Part shown: positions 9,495-16,217 of the stretch, piece after piece
Layout of the letters: each line of letters starts with the position of its first letter
Position numbering within the stretch: the stretch's first letter is position 1
The notes under the pieces: model-generated
Told to the model about the DNA's origin: nothing
The model's database searches: none
The model's input: the letters and a program-made list of their open reading frames with translations, nothing else
Translations under genes and position numbers: made by a program
Assembly (NCBI GenBank): GCA_030684395.1
Contig: JAUXTT010000014.1
Coordinates: forward strand, 62,001 to 126,000
Origin: Bacteroidota bacterium
Lineage (GTDB): Bacteria > Bacteroidota > Bacteroidia > B-17B0 > Aurantibacillaceae
Reading direction: 5' to 3'
DNA: 64,000 bases

Positions 9495-10907
9495 TTATTC
9501 CTGAAACATATTGAATGCTTTCATTTTATTGTAAAGCGTTTTTCTATCGATATTTAGGTATTCTGCGGCTTTTGTTTTATTAAACTTAAACTTTTTCAGA
9601 GCGTCCATTATTATCTCATGCTCAGCATTTTGAGCTACTGATTTTAAATCAATGGTTTTCTCTGCGTGAATTTGTTTGGCATGATGTCCTTCATCCAACT
9701 GACTGAATTTTATGTCGAAAACCAATTCCTGAGGTAATGATTCAGGTTTAATAAGATCTCCTGTTGTAAGTAGTGCCGCTCTTTTTATCACATTACTCAT
9801 TTCACGTAAATTCCCGGGCCATCTGTAATTGGTGAAAATTTCCGTTACTTCATTAGAAAAACCTCTTACCTGCTTATCCAATTCACTATTTGTTTTCTGC
9901 AAAAAGAAATCGGCAAAGAGCATAATATCATCTTTTCGTTCACGTAATGATGGCAGGTTTATTGAAAATTCGTTGAAACGATAATAGAGATCTTCTCTGA
10001 ATTTACCTGAATTACATACTTCTGTCAAGCGTTCGTTTGAAGCCACAATAATTCTCACATCAATGGTGGTGTCTTTAGATGATCCCAAACGCTTCACCTT
10101 TCTTTCCTGAATAACCCTTAATAAAGAAACCTGAATATCATAGCTTAAATTAGTAATCTCATCCAAAAAAATAGTACCACCGTTTGCGTGCTCAAAGTGT
10201 CCGGCTTTGGCGTGCAGTGCTCCGGTAAAGGCTCCTTTTTCGTGACCAAACAATTCGCTGGCAGCAAGCTCGCGGGTTAATGCGCCACAATCTACAGCTA
10301 CAAAAGGCTTATTTGCCCTCGAACTTAATTCATGAATTCCATGAGCAACACTTTCTTTTCCTGTTCCGCTTTCACCATATAAAATAACCGAATAATTTGT
10401 TGGAGCCACCAGTTCTATTTGTCGTTGTAGTTCTTTACTTTGCTTACTGTTTCCAACAACATTTTTTCCTAAAAAATCGCTGAATTTAGTAAGCCCACTA
10501 TTTAACGACCTTTTAACTACGCCGGTTTTAGTAAGTACCAGCTCATTTTCCGGGCTTAATAACTTGGAAATAACCTCCTGTAATTCATCTGGCAAAATAG
10601 GTTTGGTGATATAATCAACCGCTCCTGATTTTATAAGTTCTATTGTGGATTTCACATCTGAATAACCTGACATTATCACAACCTTAGCTTCTGGGCAAGT
10701 GGATTTAATTTTTTGCATAAATTCCTTTCCGTTCTCATCGGGTAAATGAAAATCGCATAAGATGAGATCATAACACTGCTTAATGAGCAGATCAAGAGCC
10801 TTTTTTGAAGAGTTGGTTGTTTCAGTAGCAAAACCTTTGCGTGATAGGTACTTTTGGAGTAACGAGCAGATATTAATATCGTCGTCGATAATTAGAATGT
10901 TTTTCAT
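9495..10907 (-). CDS. NtrC-family sigma-54-dependent response regulator
   Basis: 470 residues. The receiver domain (1-~120) has the acidic pocket DDD at 8-10, phospho-acceptor Asp52 (LCDFHLP) and the conserved lysine in YITKP. The AAA+ central domain (~150-385) has Walker A GESGTGKE, the sigma-54 contact loop GAFTGA and Walker B-type FLDEIT. A Fis-type helix-turn-helix (~425-470: MDALKKFKFNKTKAAEYLNI) ends the protein. It should activate sigma-54 promoters after phosphorylation. No cognate histidine kinase is adjacent, so it is an orphan. It is convergent with the P460-like gene, 12 bases apart. Confidence 0.94.
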   Translation of the reverse strand: MKNILIIDDDINICSLLQKYLSRKGFATETTNSSKKALDLLIKQCYDLILCDFHLPDENGKEFMQKIKSTCPEAKVVIMSGYSDVKSTIELIKSGAVDYITKPILPDELQEVISKLLSPENELVLTKTGVVKRSLNSGLTKFSDFLGKNVVGNSKQSKELQRQIELVAPTNYSVILYGESGTGKESVAHGIHELSSRANKPFVAVDCGALTRELAASELFGHEKGAFTGALHAKAGHFEHANGGTIFLDEITNLSYDIQVSLLRVIQERKVKRLGSSKDTTIDVRIIVASNERLTEVCNSGKFREDLYYRFNEFSINLPSLRERKDDIMLFADFFLQKTNSELDKQVRGFSNEVTEIFTNYRWPGNLREMSNVIKRAALLTTGDLIKPESLPQELVFDIKFSQLDEGHHAKQIHAEKTIDLKSVAQNAEHEIIMDALKKFKFNKTKAAEYLNIDRKTLYNKMKAFNMFQE

Positions 10908-11074
10908 AGCGGGTAGGCATTAAGAAATTAGGTGTTAACTAAAGTACAACAAATAAGCATAAATCCAAAAAAAAAATTAAGCCGTGATTTGAATTCATTA
11001 AAAGTCATAAAACATTGATTCAGAGAAGCATTTCATAAGAAAATCAGGTTTTATCCAATCATCTAAATTAATGT

Positions 11075-11104
11075 TTTGCATTACAATTTCTTTTGCTAAA
11101 TTTG
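11075..11104 (+). promoter_or_regulatory. Promoter of the tRNA-Arg region
   Basis: A -33 TTTG (11075-11078) and a -7 TAAATTTG (11097-11104) are separated by 18 bases, close to the Bacteroidota consensus spacing. Transcription would start just before the broken tRNA copy at 11118 and run through the intact tRNA at 11201. Confidence 0.65.
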
Positions 11105-11117
11105 CAGCCTTAATTAA

Positions 11118-11166
11118 GGTCCCTTAGCTCTCCCGATAGCTATCGGGATGGATAGAGCATCTGCAA
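11118..11166 (+). pseudogene. Partial tRNA-Arg copy interrupted by a palindrome
   Basis: GGTCCCTTAGCTC (11118-11130) equals the first 13 bases of the intact tRNA at 11201. TGGATAGAGCA follows at 11149, again as in the intact tRNA, but the three bases between (AGC) are replaced by an 18-bp perfect palindrome. Similarity fades after CTGC (~11164), so the anticodon loop and 3' half are absent. It looks like a 5'-half duplication of the neighbouring gene disrupted in the D-loop. Confidence 0.7.
11131..11148. repeat. 18-bp perfect palindrome in the tRNA fragment
   Basis: TCCCGATAGCTATCGGGA is its own reverse complement. It sits exactly where AGC of the D-loop should be. From memory, similar CCCGATAGCTATCGGG sequences recur in Bacteroidota genomes; I could not verify this here. 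Confidence 0.8.
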
Positions 11167-11200
11167 TGATGTTTTATTTTTGAATATCGGGAAGAAAATT

Positions 11201-11274
11201 GGTCCCTTAGCTCAGCTGGATAGAGCAACTGCCTTCTAAGCAGTAGGTCGCGTGTTCGAATCTCGCAGGGATCA
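11201..11274 (+). tRNA. tRNA-Arg (anticodon TCT)
   Basis: The 74-base cloverleaf folds with acceptor GGTCCCT/AGGGATC (one G-U), D-arm GCTC/GAGC, anticodon stem ACTGC/GCAGT with loop CTTCTAA (anticodon TCT), a 5-base variable loop, T-loop TTCGAAT and discriminator A at 11274. The encoded 3' end is CGG rather than CCA, so CCA must be added. The T-stem GCGTG/CTCGC has one T-T mismatch (an A in place of the first T would pair fully). A terminator follows at 11289. Confidence 0.95.
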
Positions 11275-11288
11275 CGGTGCCAAACCAC

Positions 11289-11337
11289 AAAACCCTCACA
11301 GTTTAAATGCAAATTTAATCGGGCTGAGGGTTTTTTT
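11289..11337 (+). terminator. Intrinsic terminator after tRNA-Arg
   Basis: Arms AAAACCCTCA (11289-11298) and TGAGGGTTTT (from 11325) pair, and the 3' arm continues into a T-run (11331-11337). It lies 14 bases past the tRNA. Confidence 0.8.
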
Positions 11338-11400
11338 ATTTCCACAAATTGAGATTCGAACCTCTTCTGTAGTACCTTTGAATCACTGAACCAGTCTTTT

Positions 11401-12012
11401 ATGATACAATCTATTTTTACCGAAAAAGAATTAGTTGAAGAACTCGAAAAAAACGCCCGATTAAAATTGGTTCCAAAAGATTCTATCCTTACCAAACCGG
11501 GAGATGACATTGTTTTTATTCCCATCGTTCTAAAAGGTTGTATCCGTATTATACGTGAAGATAATAACGGCAAAGAAACCTTTCTATATCACTTGTATCC
11601 GGGACAAACATGTGCTATGTCGCTTACCTGCTGTCAGTCGGGCAAAAAAAGTATGATCAAAGCCATAACCGAAATTGATACTGAAATTTTACAAATCCCT
11701 GTTCAGTTAATGGAAGAATGGCATAAATACGCTGAATGGCGTGCTTATATAAGTAATAATTATCAAAACCGATTTGCTGAATTGATAAACGTTATTGACC
11801 TGATCGCCTTCAGTAATATGGATAAACAATTATTACATTATTTAACCGAACGCTCAAAAGCTTTAAATACAAAAGTTTTAGAAATTACCCATCAACAAAT
11901 TGCAGATGAACTTCATACACATCGGGAGGCTGTTAGCAGACTACTCCGCACTATGGAGCAAAAAAAACTGGTTAAGCTCGGCAGAAATAATATTGAAGTT
12001 TTGACCGGCTAA
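11401..12012 (+). CDS. Crp/Fnr-family transcriptional regulator
   Basis: 203 residues. The N-terminal cyclic-nucleotide-binding-like beta roll (~20-120) is followed by a dimerisation helix and a Crp-type winged helix-turn-helix (~150-200; THQQIADELHTHREAVSRLLRTM). There is no N-terminal iron-sulfur cysteine cluster as in FNR; cysteines 59, 78, 84 and 85 (CAMSLTCC region) could serve as redox contacts, which is my inference. It heads a plus-strand series of rhodanese, thioredoxin and OsmC genes, and identical 16-bp sequences precede the next two units. It is therefore the likely regulator of the cluster, sensing sulfur or redox state. Confidence 0.9.
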   Translation: MIQSIFTEKELVEELEKNARLKLVPKDSILTKPGDDIVFIPIVLKGCIRIIREDNNGKETFLYHLYPGQTCAMSLTCCQSGKKSMIKAITEIDTEILQIPVQLMEEWHKYAEWRAYISNNYQNRFAELINVIDLIAFSNMDKQLLHYLTERSKALNTKVLEITHQQIADELHTHREAVSRLLRTMEQKKLVKLGRNNIEVLTG

Positions 12013-12015
12013 TGG

Positions 12016-12057
12016 AACAAATGTTACCAAGTATCTTTTGTAACTAAACTATTTTTG
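12016..12057 (+). promoter_or_regulatory. Operator copy 1 plus -7 box TATTTTTG
   Basis: AACAAATGTTACCAAG (12016-12031) recurs exactly at 12315. In this copy GTTAC (12023-12027) and GTAAC (12040-12044) form an inverted repeat with a 12-base gap, a plausible Crp/Fnr-type dyad. The box TATTTTTG (12050-12057) follows. The putative TTG codon at 12055 lies inside this box, so translation must begin downstream at 12082. Confidence 0.6.
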
Positions 12058-12081
12058 TTCCATAATCTTAAAGCAACCACT

Positions 12082-12288
12082 ATGAAAAAGAATATGGGAA
12101 ACATCGACAAGATAGTTCGTATCTTAATTGCAGCAATTATTATAACACTCTACTTTACTCACATTATTAATGGAACATTAGCTATTATTGGTCTGGCGCT
12201 TTCCGGTATATTCATTTTAACGAGCCTTATCGGTTTTTGCCCCCTGTACGCTTTATTTAATTTTTCTACCGACAAAAAGAAAGGTTAA
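12082..12288 (+). CDS. DUF2892-type small membrane protein (YgaP-like)
   Basis: 68 residues, beginning MKKNMGNIDKIVRI. The ATG at 12082 is chosen because the only upstream in-frame start (TTG, 12055) is part of the promoter box. Two membrane helices are visible (IVRILIAAIIITLYFTHII and LAIIGLALSGIFILTSLIG) and end in the family's FCPLYALF block. DUF2892 domains are commonly fused or adjacent to rhodaneses, as in E. coli YgaP, where they form the membrane part of a sulfurtransferase. Here the rhodaneses are separate genes 270 bases or more downstream. The protein likely forms the membrane anchor for the same chemistry. Confidence 0.85.
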   Translation: MKKNMGNIDKIVRILIAAIIITLYFTHIINGTLAIIGLALSGIFILTSLIGFCPLYALFNFSTDKKKG

Positions 12289-12314
12289 AAAAATCACAAA
12301 AAACATGCCTATCC

Positions 12315-12356
12315 AACAAATGTTACCAAGCACCCTTTTACAAGTAAGTACCTTTG
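12315..12356 (+). promoter_or_regulatory. Operator copy 2 plus -7 box TACCTTTG
   Basis: The second exact copy of AACAAATGTTACCAAG (12315-12330), 299 bases after the first, is followed by TACCTTTG (12349-12356). The distal half of the dyad is weaker here (GTAAG). The box overlaps a potential TTG start at 12354, so the gene must start at ATG 12366, giving a very short leader. Confidence 0.6.
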
Positions 12357-12365
12357 CATTATAAA

Positions 12366-12557
12366 ATGAAAAACTTCGTATTAAAATATAAATTAGAGTT
12401 TATTGGAATTATTATTGGGGCGGTTGGCGGTTGGGTTTATTGGTATACTGTTGGTTGTGCAAGCGGAACCTGCCCCATTACTTCTAAACCATTGAACAGT
12501 ATTTTATATGGCGCACTTATGGGCGGATTAGTATTAAGTCTCTTTAAAAAAAAATGA
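12366..12557 (+). CDS. DUF6132-type small membrane protein
   Basis: 63 residues with two membrane helices (LEFIGIIIGAVGGWVYWYTVG and ILYGALMGGLVLSLF) and a conserved cysteine pair in GCASGTCPITS (Cys31, Cys36). This block with the following PLNSILYGALMGG segment matches the small Bacteroidota family DUF6132, usually found beside rhodanese genes. Its stop overlaps the next gene's start by 4 bases (ATGA), so the two are translationally coupled. The cysteine pair suggests a thiol or sulfane-sulfur role, which is inference. Confidence 0.82.
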   Translation: MKNFVLKYKLEFIGIIIGAVGGWVYWYTVGCASGTCPITSKPLNSILYGALMGGLVLSLFKKK

Positions 12558-12832
12558 AAATGAAAAACATTGAAGAATTGATCAGAACAGGGAAAGCTAC
12601 AATCATTGATGTAAGAACGCCTGCTGAATTTATGGGTGGGCACGTTGCAGGAAGTATTAACATTCCATTGGATGAAATTCCGGAAAAGCTTGACGAATTA
12701 AAAAAAATGAAAAACATTATTTTATGTTGTGCTTCAGGAAACAGAAGCGGAAGAGCAAGTATGTTCTTACAACAGAATAAAATTGACTGCACCGATGGGG
12801 GATCGTGGATGGATGTAAATTGCTATTGCTAA
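12554..12832 (+). CDS. Single-domain rhodanese (sulfurtransferase)
   Basis: 92 residues, one rhodanese domain. The CH2A-like motif IIDVRTPAEFMGGHVAGSINIP and the active-site loop CASGNRS, with persulfide-forming Cys59, are present. Members carry sulfane sulfur as a cysteine persulfide and pass it to thiols or acceptor proteins. No signal peptide, so cytoplasmic. It is coupled by a 4-base overlap to the DUF6132 gene and is followed 19 bases later by a second rhodanese. An extra cysteine next to the active one (Cys58) and two at the C-terminus (CYC) are notable. Confidence 0.92.
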   Translation: MKMKNIEELIRTGKATIIDVRTPAEFMGGHVAGSINIPLDEIPEKLDELKKMKNIILCCASGNRSGRASMFLQQNKIDCTDGGSWMDVNCYC

Positions 12833-12851
12833 ACTAAAATTAAAAACAAAA

Positions 12852-13169
12852 ATGATACAAGCATTAAAAAGTATTTTGGGATTTGGTCCAAAAGTGGACA
12901 TGACAGAACTAATAAAAAAAGGAGCTATGATAGTTGACGTAAGATCTAAAGGTGAGTACTCCAGCGGACACATCAAAGGTTCTGTGAATATTCCGGTAGA
13001 TCAGGTAAGTTCTAACCTGAAAAAATTTAAAAGTAAAGATCAGATTATTATTACCTGTTGTGCATCGGGCATGCGCAGTGGATCGGCAAAACATTTTTTG
13101 AAATCGCAAGGTTACACAAATGTTCATAATGGAGGATCTTGGACCAGTTTAAACCGTTATGTAAAATGA
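12852..13169 (+). CDS. Single-domain rhodanese (sulfurtransferase)
   Basis: 105 residues. The motif MIVDVRSKGEYSSGHIKGSVNIP and active-site loop CASGMRS, with Cys70, mark a second rhodanese, cytoplasmic by lack of a signal peptide. It is related to the gene at 12554 (same CCASG-x-RSG core and GGSW motif near the C-terminus), so the pair probably arose by duplication and may relay sulfur between them. The stop overlaps the ATG of the next gene by 4 bases. Confidence 0.92.
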   Translation: MIQALKSILGFGPKVDMTELIKKGAMIVDVRSKGEYSSGHIKGSVNIPVDQVSSNLKKFKSKDQIIITCCASGMRSGSAKHFLKSQGYTNVHNGGSWTSLNRYVK

Positions 13170-13417
13170 GCTATTTAAAAAACACAGTATTGAGCAACTG
13201 GCATTTAACAAGGTGGATTCGACTTGCCCTTGGAATATTTATGGCGATAGAAGCTATACGAAGGTTGGATGCACTTTCAGGGATACTCTCAGCTGTTCTG
13301 CTTTTTCAGGCAGCTACTGATACAGGTTGCTGTGGAACTTCGGCTTGCTCAATGCCAACAAAAAGTAAAAAAGATCTAAGCGAAGAAGTTCAGTTTGAAG
13401 AGATCAAAACAAAATAA
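13166..13417 (+). CDS. Small membrane protein with cysteine-rich tail
   Basis: 83 residues from the ATG at 13166, which overlaps the upstream stop codon (ATGA); a TTG-initiated longer version would lie inside the rhodanese gene and is unlikely. It has one or two membrane helices (WIRLALGIFMAIEAI and LSGILSAVLLFQAATD), then GCCGTSAC and a hydrophilic tail. It resembles YgaP-like/DUF2892 transmembrane segments. Position inside the rhodanese-thioredoxin operon and the cysteine cluster suggest a membrane partner in sulfur transfer; the precise function is unknown. Confidence 0.75.
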   Translation: MSYLKNTVLSNWHLTRWIRLALGIFMAIEAIRRLDALSGILSAVLLFQAATDTGCCGTSACSMPTKSKKDLSEEVQFEEIKTK

Positions 13418-13423
13418 CAAGCT

Positions 13424-13840
13424 ATGCTGATAGCAGATAAAATATACTCAACAGTAGCCAATAAGTGTCCAAGGTGTCACTCAGGGAAAATGTTTGAAAA
13501 CAACAATCCTTATAACTTTTCAAATGGATTAAAAATGAAGGAAAGCTGTGATCATTGTCATTTAACCTATGAAAGAGAACCAGGCTTCTTTTTTGGAGCT
13601 ATGTATGTTTCTTATGCATTGTTTGCAGGTTTGTTTATACTTTGGTTTGTAGCAGATGCATTGTGGTTACATTTAGATTCGATGGTACTGGTTTCTCTGG
13701 TTGCAGCAAGCATGTTGATACTGGTTCCGGTTTCATTCAGATGGGCAAGATCATTATGGCTCAACTTTTTTGTGAGCTTCGACAAAAGTTATAAGAGCGA
13801 TTCGAAAGTAAAAAATAATAATAAAATAATTTCAGGTTAA
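13424..13840 (+). CDS. DUF983 membrane protein with zinc-ribbon-like cysteines
   Basis: 138 residues. Two CxxC motifs ([10 protein letters not shown] at ~15 and CDHCHLTY at ~43) precede the family motif [15 protein letters not shown] and two membrane helices. This is the DUF983 arrangement: a cytoplasmic zinc-ribbon-like N-terminus on a two-helix membrane protein. The biochemical role is unknown. It follows the previous gene by 6 bases and precedes thioredoxin by 11, so it belongs to the same transcript. Confidence 0.85.
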   Translation: MLIADKIYSTVANKCPRCHSGKMFENNNPYNFSNGLKMKESCDHCHLTYEREPGFFFGAMYVSYALFAGLFILWFVADALWLHLDSMVLVSLVAASMLILVPVSFRWARSLWLNFFVSFDKSYKSDSKVKNNNKIISG

Positions 13841-13851
13841 TAAATAAAAAC

Positions 13852-14148
13852 ATGGCAAGCTTCAACGAAATAATAAACTCCGAAAAACCAGTTTTGGTAG
13901 ACTTTTCTGCCGAGTGGTGTGGTCCTTGCAAAATGATGGCTCCTATTCTCGAGAAATTAAAAGATATGGTTGGTGACACAGCTACCATTATAAAAGTAGA
14001 TGTAGATAAAAACCCTTCTACTGCTGCTACATACCAAATACAAGGTGTTCCCACTTTGATAGTATTTAAAAAAGGTGAAATAAAATGGAGACAGTCGGGT
14101 GTGGTGCCTGCCGATCATTTAAAACAAATTTTACAACAAAACTCTTAA
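13852..14148 (+). CDS. trxA: Thioredoxin
   Basis: 98 residues, a complete classical thioredoxin fold. The redox motif is WCGPC with Cys23 and Cys26, and the cis-proline is in GVPTLIVF. No signal peptide, so it is a cytoplasmic disulfide reductase using thioredoxin reductase for electrons. Its place between DUF983 and OsmC in the rhodanese cluster suggests it reduces persulfides or disulfides formed by those proteins. It is probably not the only thioredoxin of the cell, but that cannot be judged from this window. Confidence 0.93.
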   Translation: MASFNEIINSEKPVLVDFSAEWCGPCKMMAPILEKLKDMVGDTATIIKVDVDKNPSTAATYQIQGVPTLIVFKKGEIKWRQSGVVPADHLKQILQQNS

Positions 14149-14150
14149 TT

Positions 14151-14600
14151 ATGACCGCATCAGAACATTTGTATGAAGTATCGGTAAACTGGCTAGCTGA
14201 CAGAAAGGGAATAATGAGCTCTCCTGAATTAAACAGTTCTCTTGAAGTTGCAACACCGCCGCAGTTTCCAAAGGGCATGGAAGGGATTTGGTCGCCGGAA
14301 CATTTATTGGTTGCAGCAGTTAATAGTTGTTTAATGACAACTTTTCTGGCAATTGCAGAAAACTCCAAACTGGAATACGAAAGTTTTAATTCAAAAGCGG
14401 TTGGTAAACTGGAAATGGTAGAAGGAAAATTTATGATGACTGAGATTGTACTAAAACCTGTTGTTCACATCATCAACGAACAACAAAAAGAAAGAGCTGA
14501 GCGTGTACTTCAAAAATCAGAAGTAAATTGTCTGATCTCTAATTCCATTAAATCAAAAATCATCTTTCAACCTGAAATTATTGTAAATCAATCTGCATGA
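14151..14600 (+). CDS. OsmC-family peroxiredoxin-like protein
   Basis: 149 residues from ATG 14151, two bases after the thioredoxin stop. The two catalytic cysteines of the OsmC/Ohr fold are in AAVNSCLMTTF (Cys60) and SEVNCLISNS (Cys127). OsmC proteins reduce organic hydroperoxides through a thiol relay, and some members act on persulfides, which fits the rhodanese neighbours. The last 4 bases overlap the start of the lipoprotein gene that follows. Confidence 0.9.
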   Translation: MTASEHLYEVSVNWLADRKGIMSSPELNSSLEVATPPQFPKGMEGIWSPEHLLVAAVNSCLMTTFLAIAENSKLEYESFNSKAVGKLEMVEGKFMMTEIVLKPVVHIINEQQKERAERVLQKSEVNCLISNSIKSKIIFQPEIIVNQSA

Positions 14601-15343
14601 AAAAGAAAATAGTATTCCTCTCATTTGCCTTCCTTAACTTGTTACTGATAGTATCTTGCTCAAACAACAAAACAACAGAAACTGTTTCTGAAAAAGCAGG
14701 CGTTGTTATAAGCAAAAGTATTGGCATAGATGAATTCGAAAAGCTCTTATCTGCCGAAGCGGTTCAATTAATTGATGTGCGTACACCCGAAGAGTTTGAG
14801 CCTGCACATATTAAAAACGCAACAAATATAAACATCAATGATGATGGTTTTGAAACACAGGTTTCCTCTTTAAATAAAAATGCCCCTGTACTGGTGTATT
14901 GTTTATCAGGAGGAAGAAGTGCAGGTGCTGCACAAAAGCTGGAAGAAATGGGTTTCACTAAAATCTATAATATGGAAGGCGGCATTATGGCTTGGGATGC
15001 AGCTAACAAGACTCTCGAAAAATCAGGGACTGAAACTACTACCGGAATGACAAAAGCTGATCTTGATAAACTTGTTCAATCAAAAGCTATGGTTTTAGTT
15101 GATTACAATGCCAAATGGTGTGTACCCTGCAAAAAAATGGCTCCTATGCTCGACAAATTTGTAGATGCCCGGAAGGAAAAACTTACACTTTTAAAAATTG
15201 ACGCTGACGAAAACAAGGAACTCTTAAAAGAAAAAGGAATTTCGGGAATTCCGGTTCTTGAACTATACAAAAACGGAAAACTCGTTTGGGCTCACAATGG
15301 CAGTATAGAAGAAAACGAACTTGTAAAGGAAACGGGGATTTAA
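14597..15343 (+). CDS. Lipoprotein with fused rhodanese and thioredoxin domains
   Basis: 248 residues. Lipobox LLIVSC puts the lipid on Cys21, so the protein is exported. Residues ~45-135 are a rhodanese (QLIDVRTPEEFEPAHI; active loop CLSGGRS) and ~150-248 a thioredoxin domain (AKWCVPCKKM; cis-proline in ISGIPVLEL). Fusing a sulfur carrier to a thiol reductase on one lipid-anchored chain implies that persulfide made on the first domain is reduced or released by the second, in the periplasm. It ends the cluster; the ATGA overlap with OsmC shows coupling. The upstream genes provide the cytoplasmic and membrane counterparts. Confidence 0.92.
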   Translation: MKKKIVFLSFAFLNLLLIVSCSNNKTTETVSEKAGVVISKSIGIDEFEKLLSAEAVQLIDVRTPEEFEPAHIKNATNININDDGFETQVSSLNKNAPVLVYCLSGGRSAGAAQKLEEMGFTKIYNMEGGIMAWDAANKTLEKSGTETTTGMTKADLDKLVQSKAMVLVDYNAKWCVPCKKMAPMLDKFVDARKEKLTLLKIDADENKELLKEKGISGIPVLELYKNGKLVWAHNGSIEENELVKETGI

Positions 15344-15464
15344 ATCCTTCAATTGGTTTGACAGTGAAAATCAGATAAAATTTCTTCTAAATTAAAAACC
15401 ATCCAATTCTTGCTTAGAAAGACAGATTCAGAAAAAGTGGAGGAAAATGAAAAAATTAAAGGCT

Positions 15465-15520
15465 CAATGGACTCAAAGGTCGGGTGTTCGAATCACTCTC
15501 CTGTTAACGGTCACAATTTT
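15465..15520 (+). pseudogene. tRNA T-arm remnant
   Basis: GGGTG-TTCGAAT-CACTC (15482-15498) folds as a T-arm with the invariant TTCGAAT loop and one G-T pair, in a context resembling a tRNA 3' half. No D-arm, anticodon arm or matching acceptor strand is found upstream. It lies beside the ATPase/RloB pair, as would be expected for a decayed integration site. Confidence 0.4.
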
Positions 15521-15573
15521 ATATAATTCATCCTTTTAATTTTTTTCTCCTTCAATTTATATCAAGGTGAAAT

Positions 15574-16215
15574 TTATTTCTTATTGAAGTTGTTAATTTT
15601 ATTAATAAGAATGTAAACTTCTGTTGAAGGATTTCTTAAAGGATCTCTTTGTTCGGATTCTGCTCTAGCTGACTCATCCAATCTTTGGGCAATATTTAAT
15701 GCGTTTGCTTCAGAACCTCCATTCTTTGTTAACAATTCAAACATGCAATCGTCACCCTTGTCGTAGTTTTTTTTGATGTATGTAGAAAGTTCTTTATTCA
15801 AAATTACCCTATCTTTAAATGCAGTTGAATAATTCGTAAAGTGTAATAAGTACCAAAGCTCAAAACTTTCATTAGAAACAATAGGCATTAAACCATTTCC
15901 CCTAGCCTTTATAATTGCATTTCTCAAAGTAGGATGTTCATCCACATCCATCACACAATAAACCTCTTTATACTCTAAAGTACCTTCTCTTTTTGCACTT
16001 TTCTTTCTCTTATCTCTCGTTGCAATTGCAAAATCCACAACAGAAATAGGAGATGAATCCGAATCACCGGATACATGAACATCATCAGGATTAAGACCTT
16101 TTGAACGTACTTTCTTTTTTAAATAATATACTGAAGATTTGGAATCCTCGCATACTATTAAAACAGGCTGTTTAAGGTTCTTAAATTTCTTTTTTCTTTC
16201 CTTTAGAAATGCCAT
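15574..16215 (-). CDS. rloB: RloB-like protein (toprim-type nuclease candidate) of a two-gene defence pair
   Basis: 213 residues. A conserved glutamate in VCEDSKSSVYYL, an acidic CVMDVDEHP motif, the SNESFELWYLLHF block and the C-terminal NPSTEVYILI segment match the RloB family. The E and DxD positions resemble a toprim metal site; nuclease activity is inferred. It starts 2 bases after the ATPase gene upstream, so the pair is one translational unit. ATPase plus RloB pairs occur in type I restriction loci (RloA/RloB) and in the lactococcal AbiL system, where they abort phage infection; PARIS (AriA/AriB) has a similar ATPase-toprim logic. Confidence 0.85.
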   Translation of the reverse strand: MAFLKERKKKFKNLKQPVLIVCEDSKSSVYYLKKKVRSKGLNPDDVHVSGDSDSSPISVVDFAIATRDKRKKSAKREGTLEYKEVYCVMDVDEHPTLRNAIIKARGNGLMPIVSNESFELWYLLHFTNYSTAFKDRVILNKELSTYIKKNYDKGDDCMFELLTKNGGSEANALNIAQRLDESARAESEQRDPLRNPSTEVYILINKINNFNKK

Positions 16216-16217
16216 GA

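Noticed and set aside
11124-11573. 149-residue minus-strand open frame across the tRNA region
   Set aside because: It reads through the antisense of tRNA-Arg (segment CEIRTRDLLLRRQ is the usual antisense-tRNA translation) and overlaps the Crp/Fnr gene.
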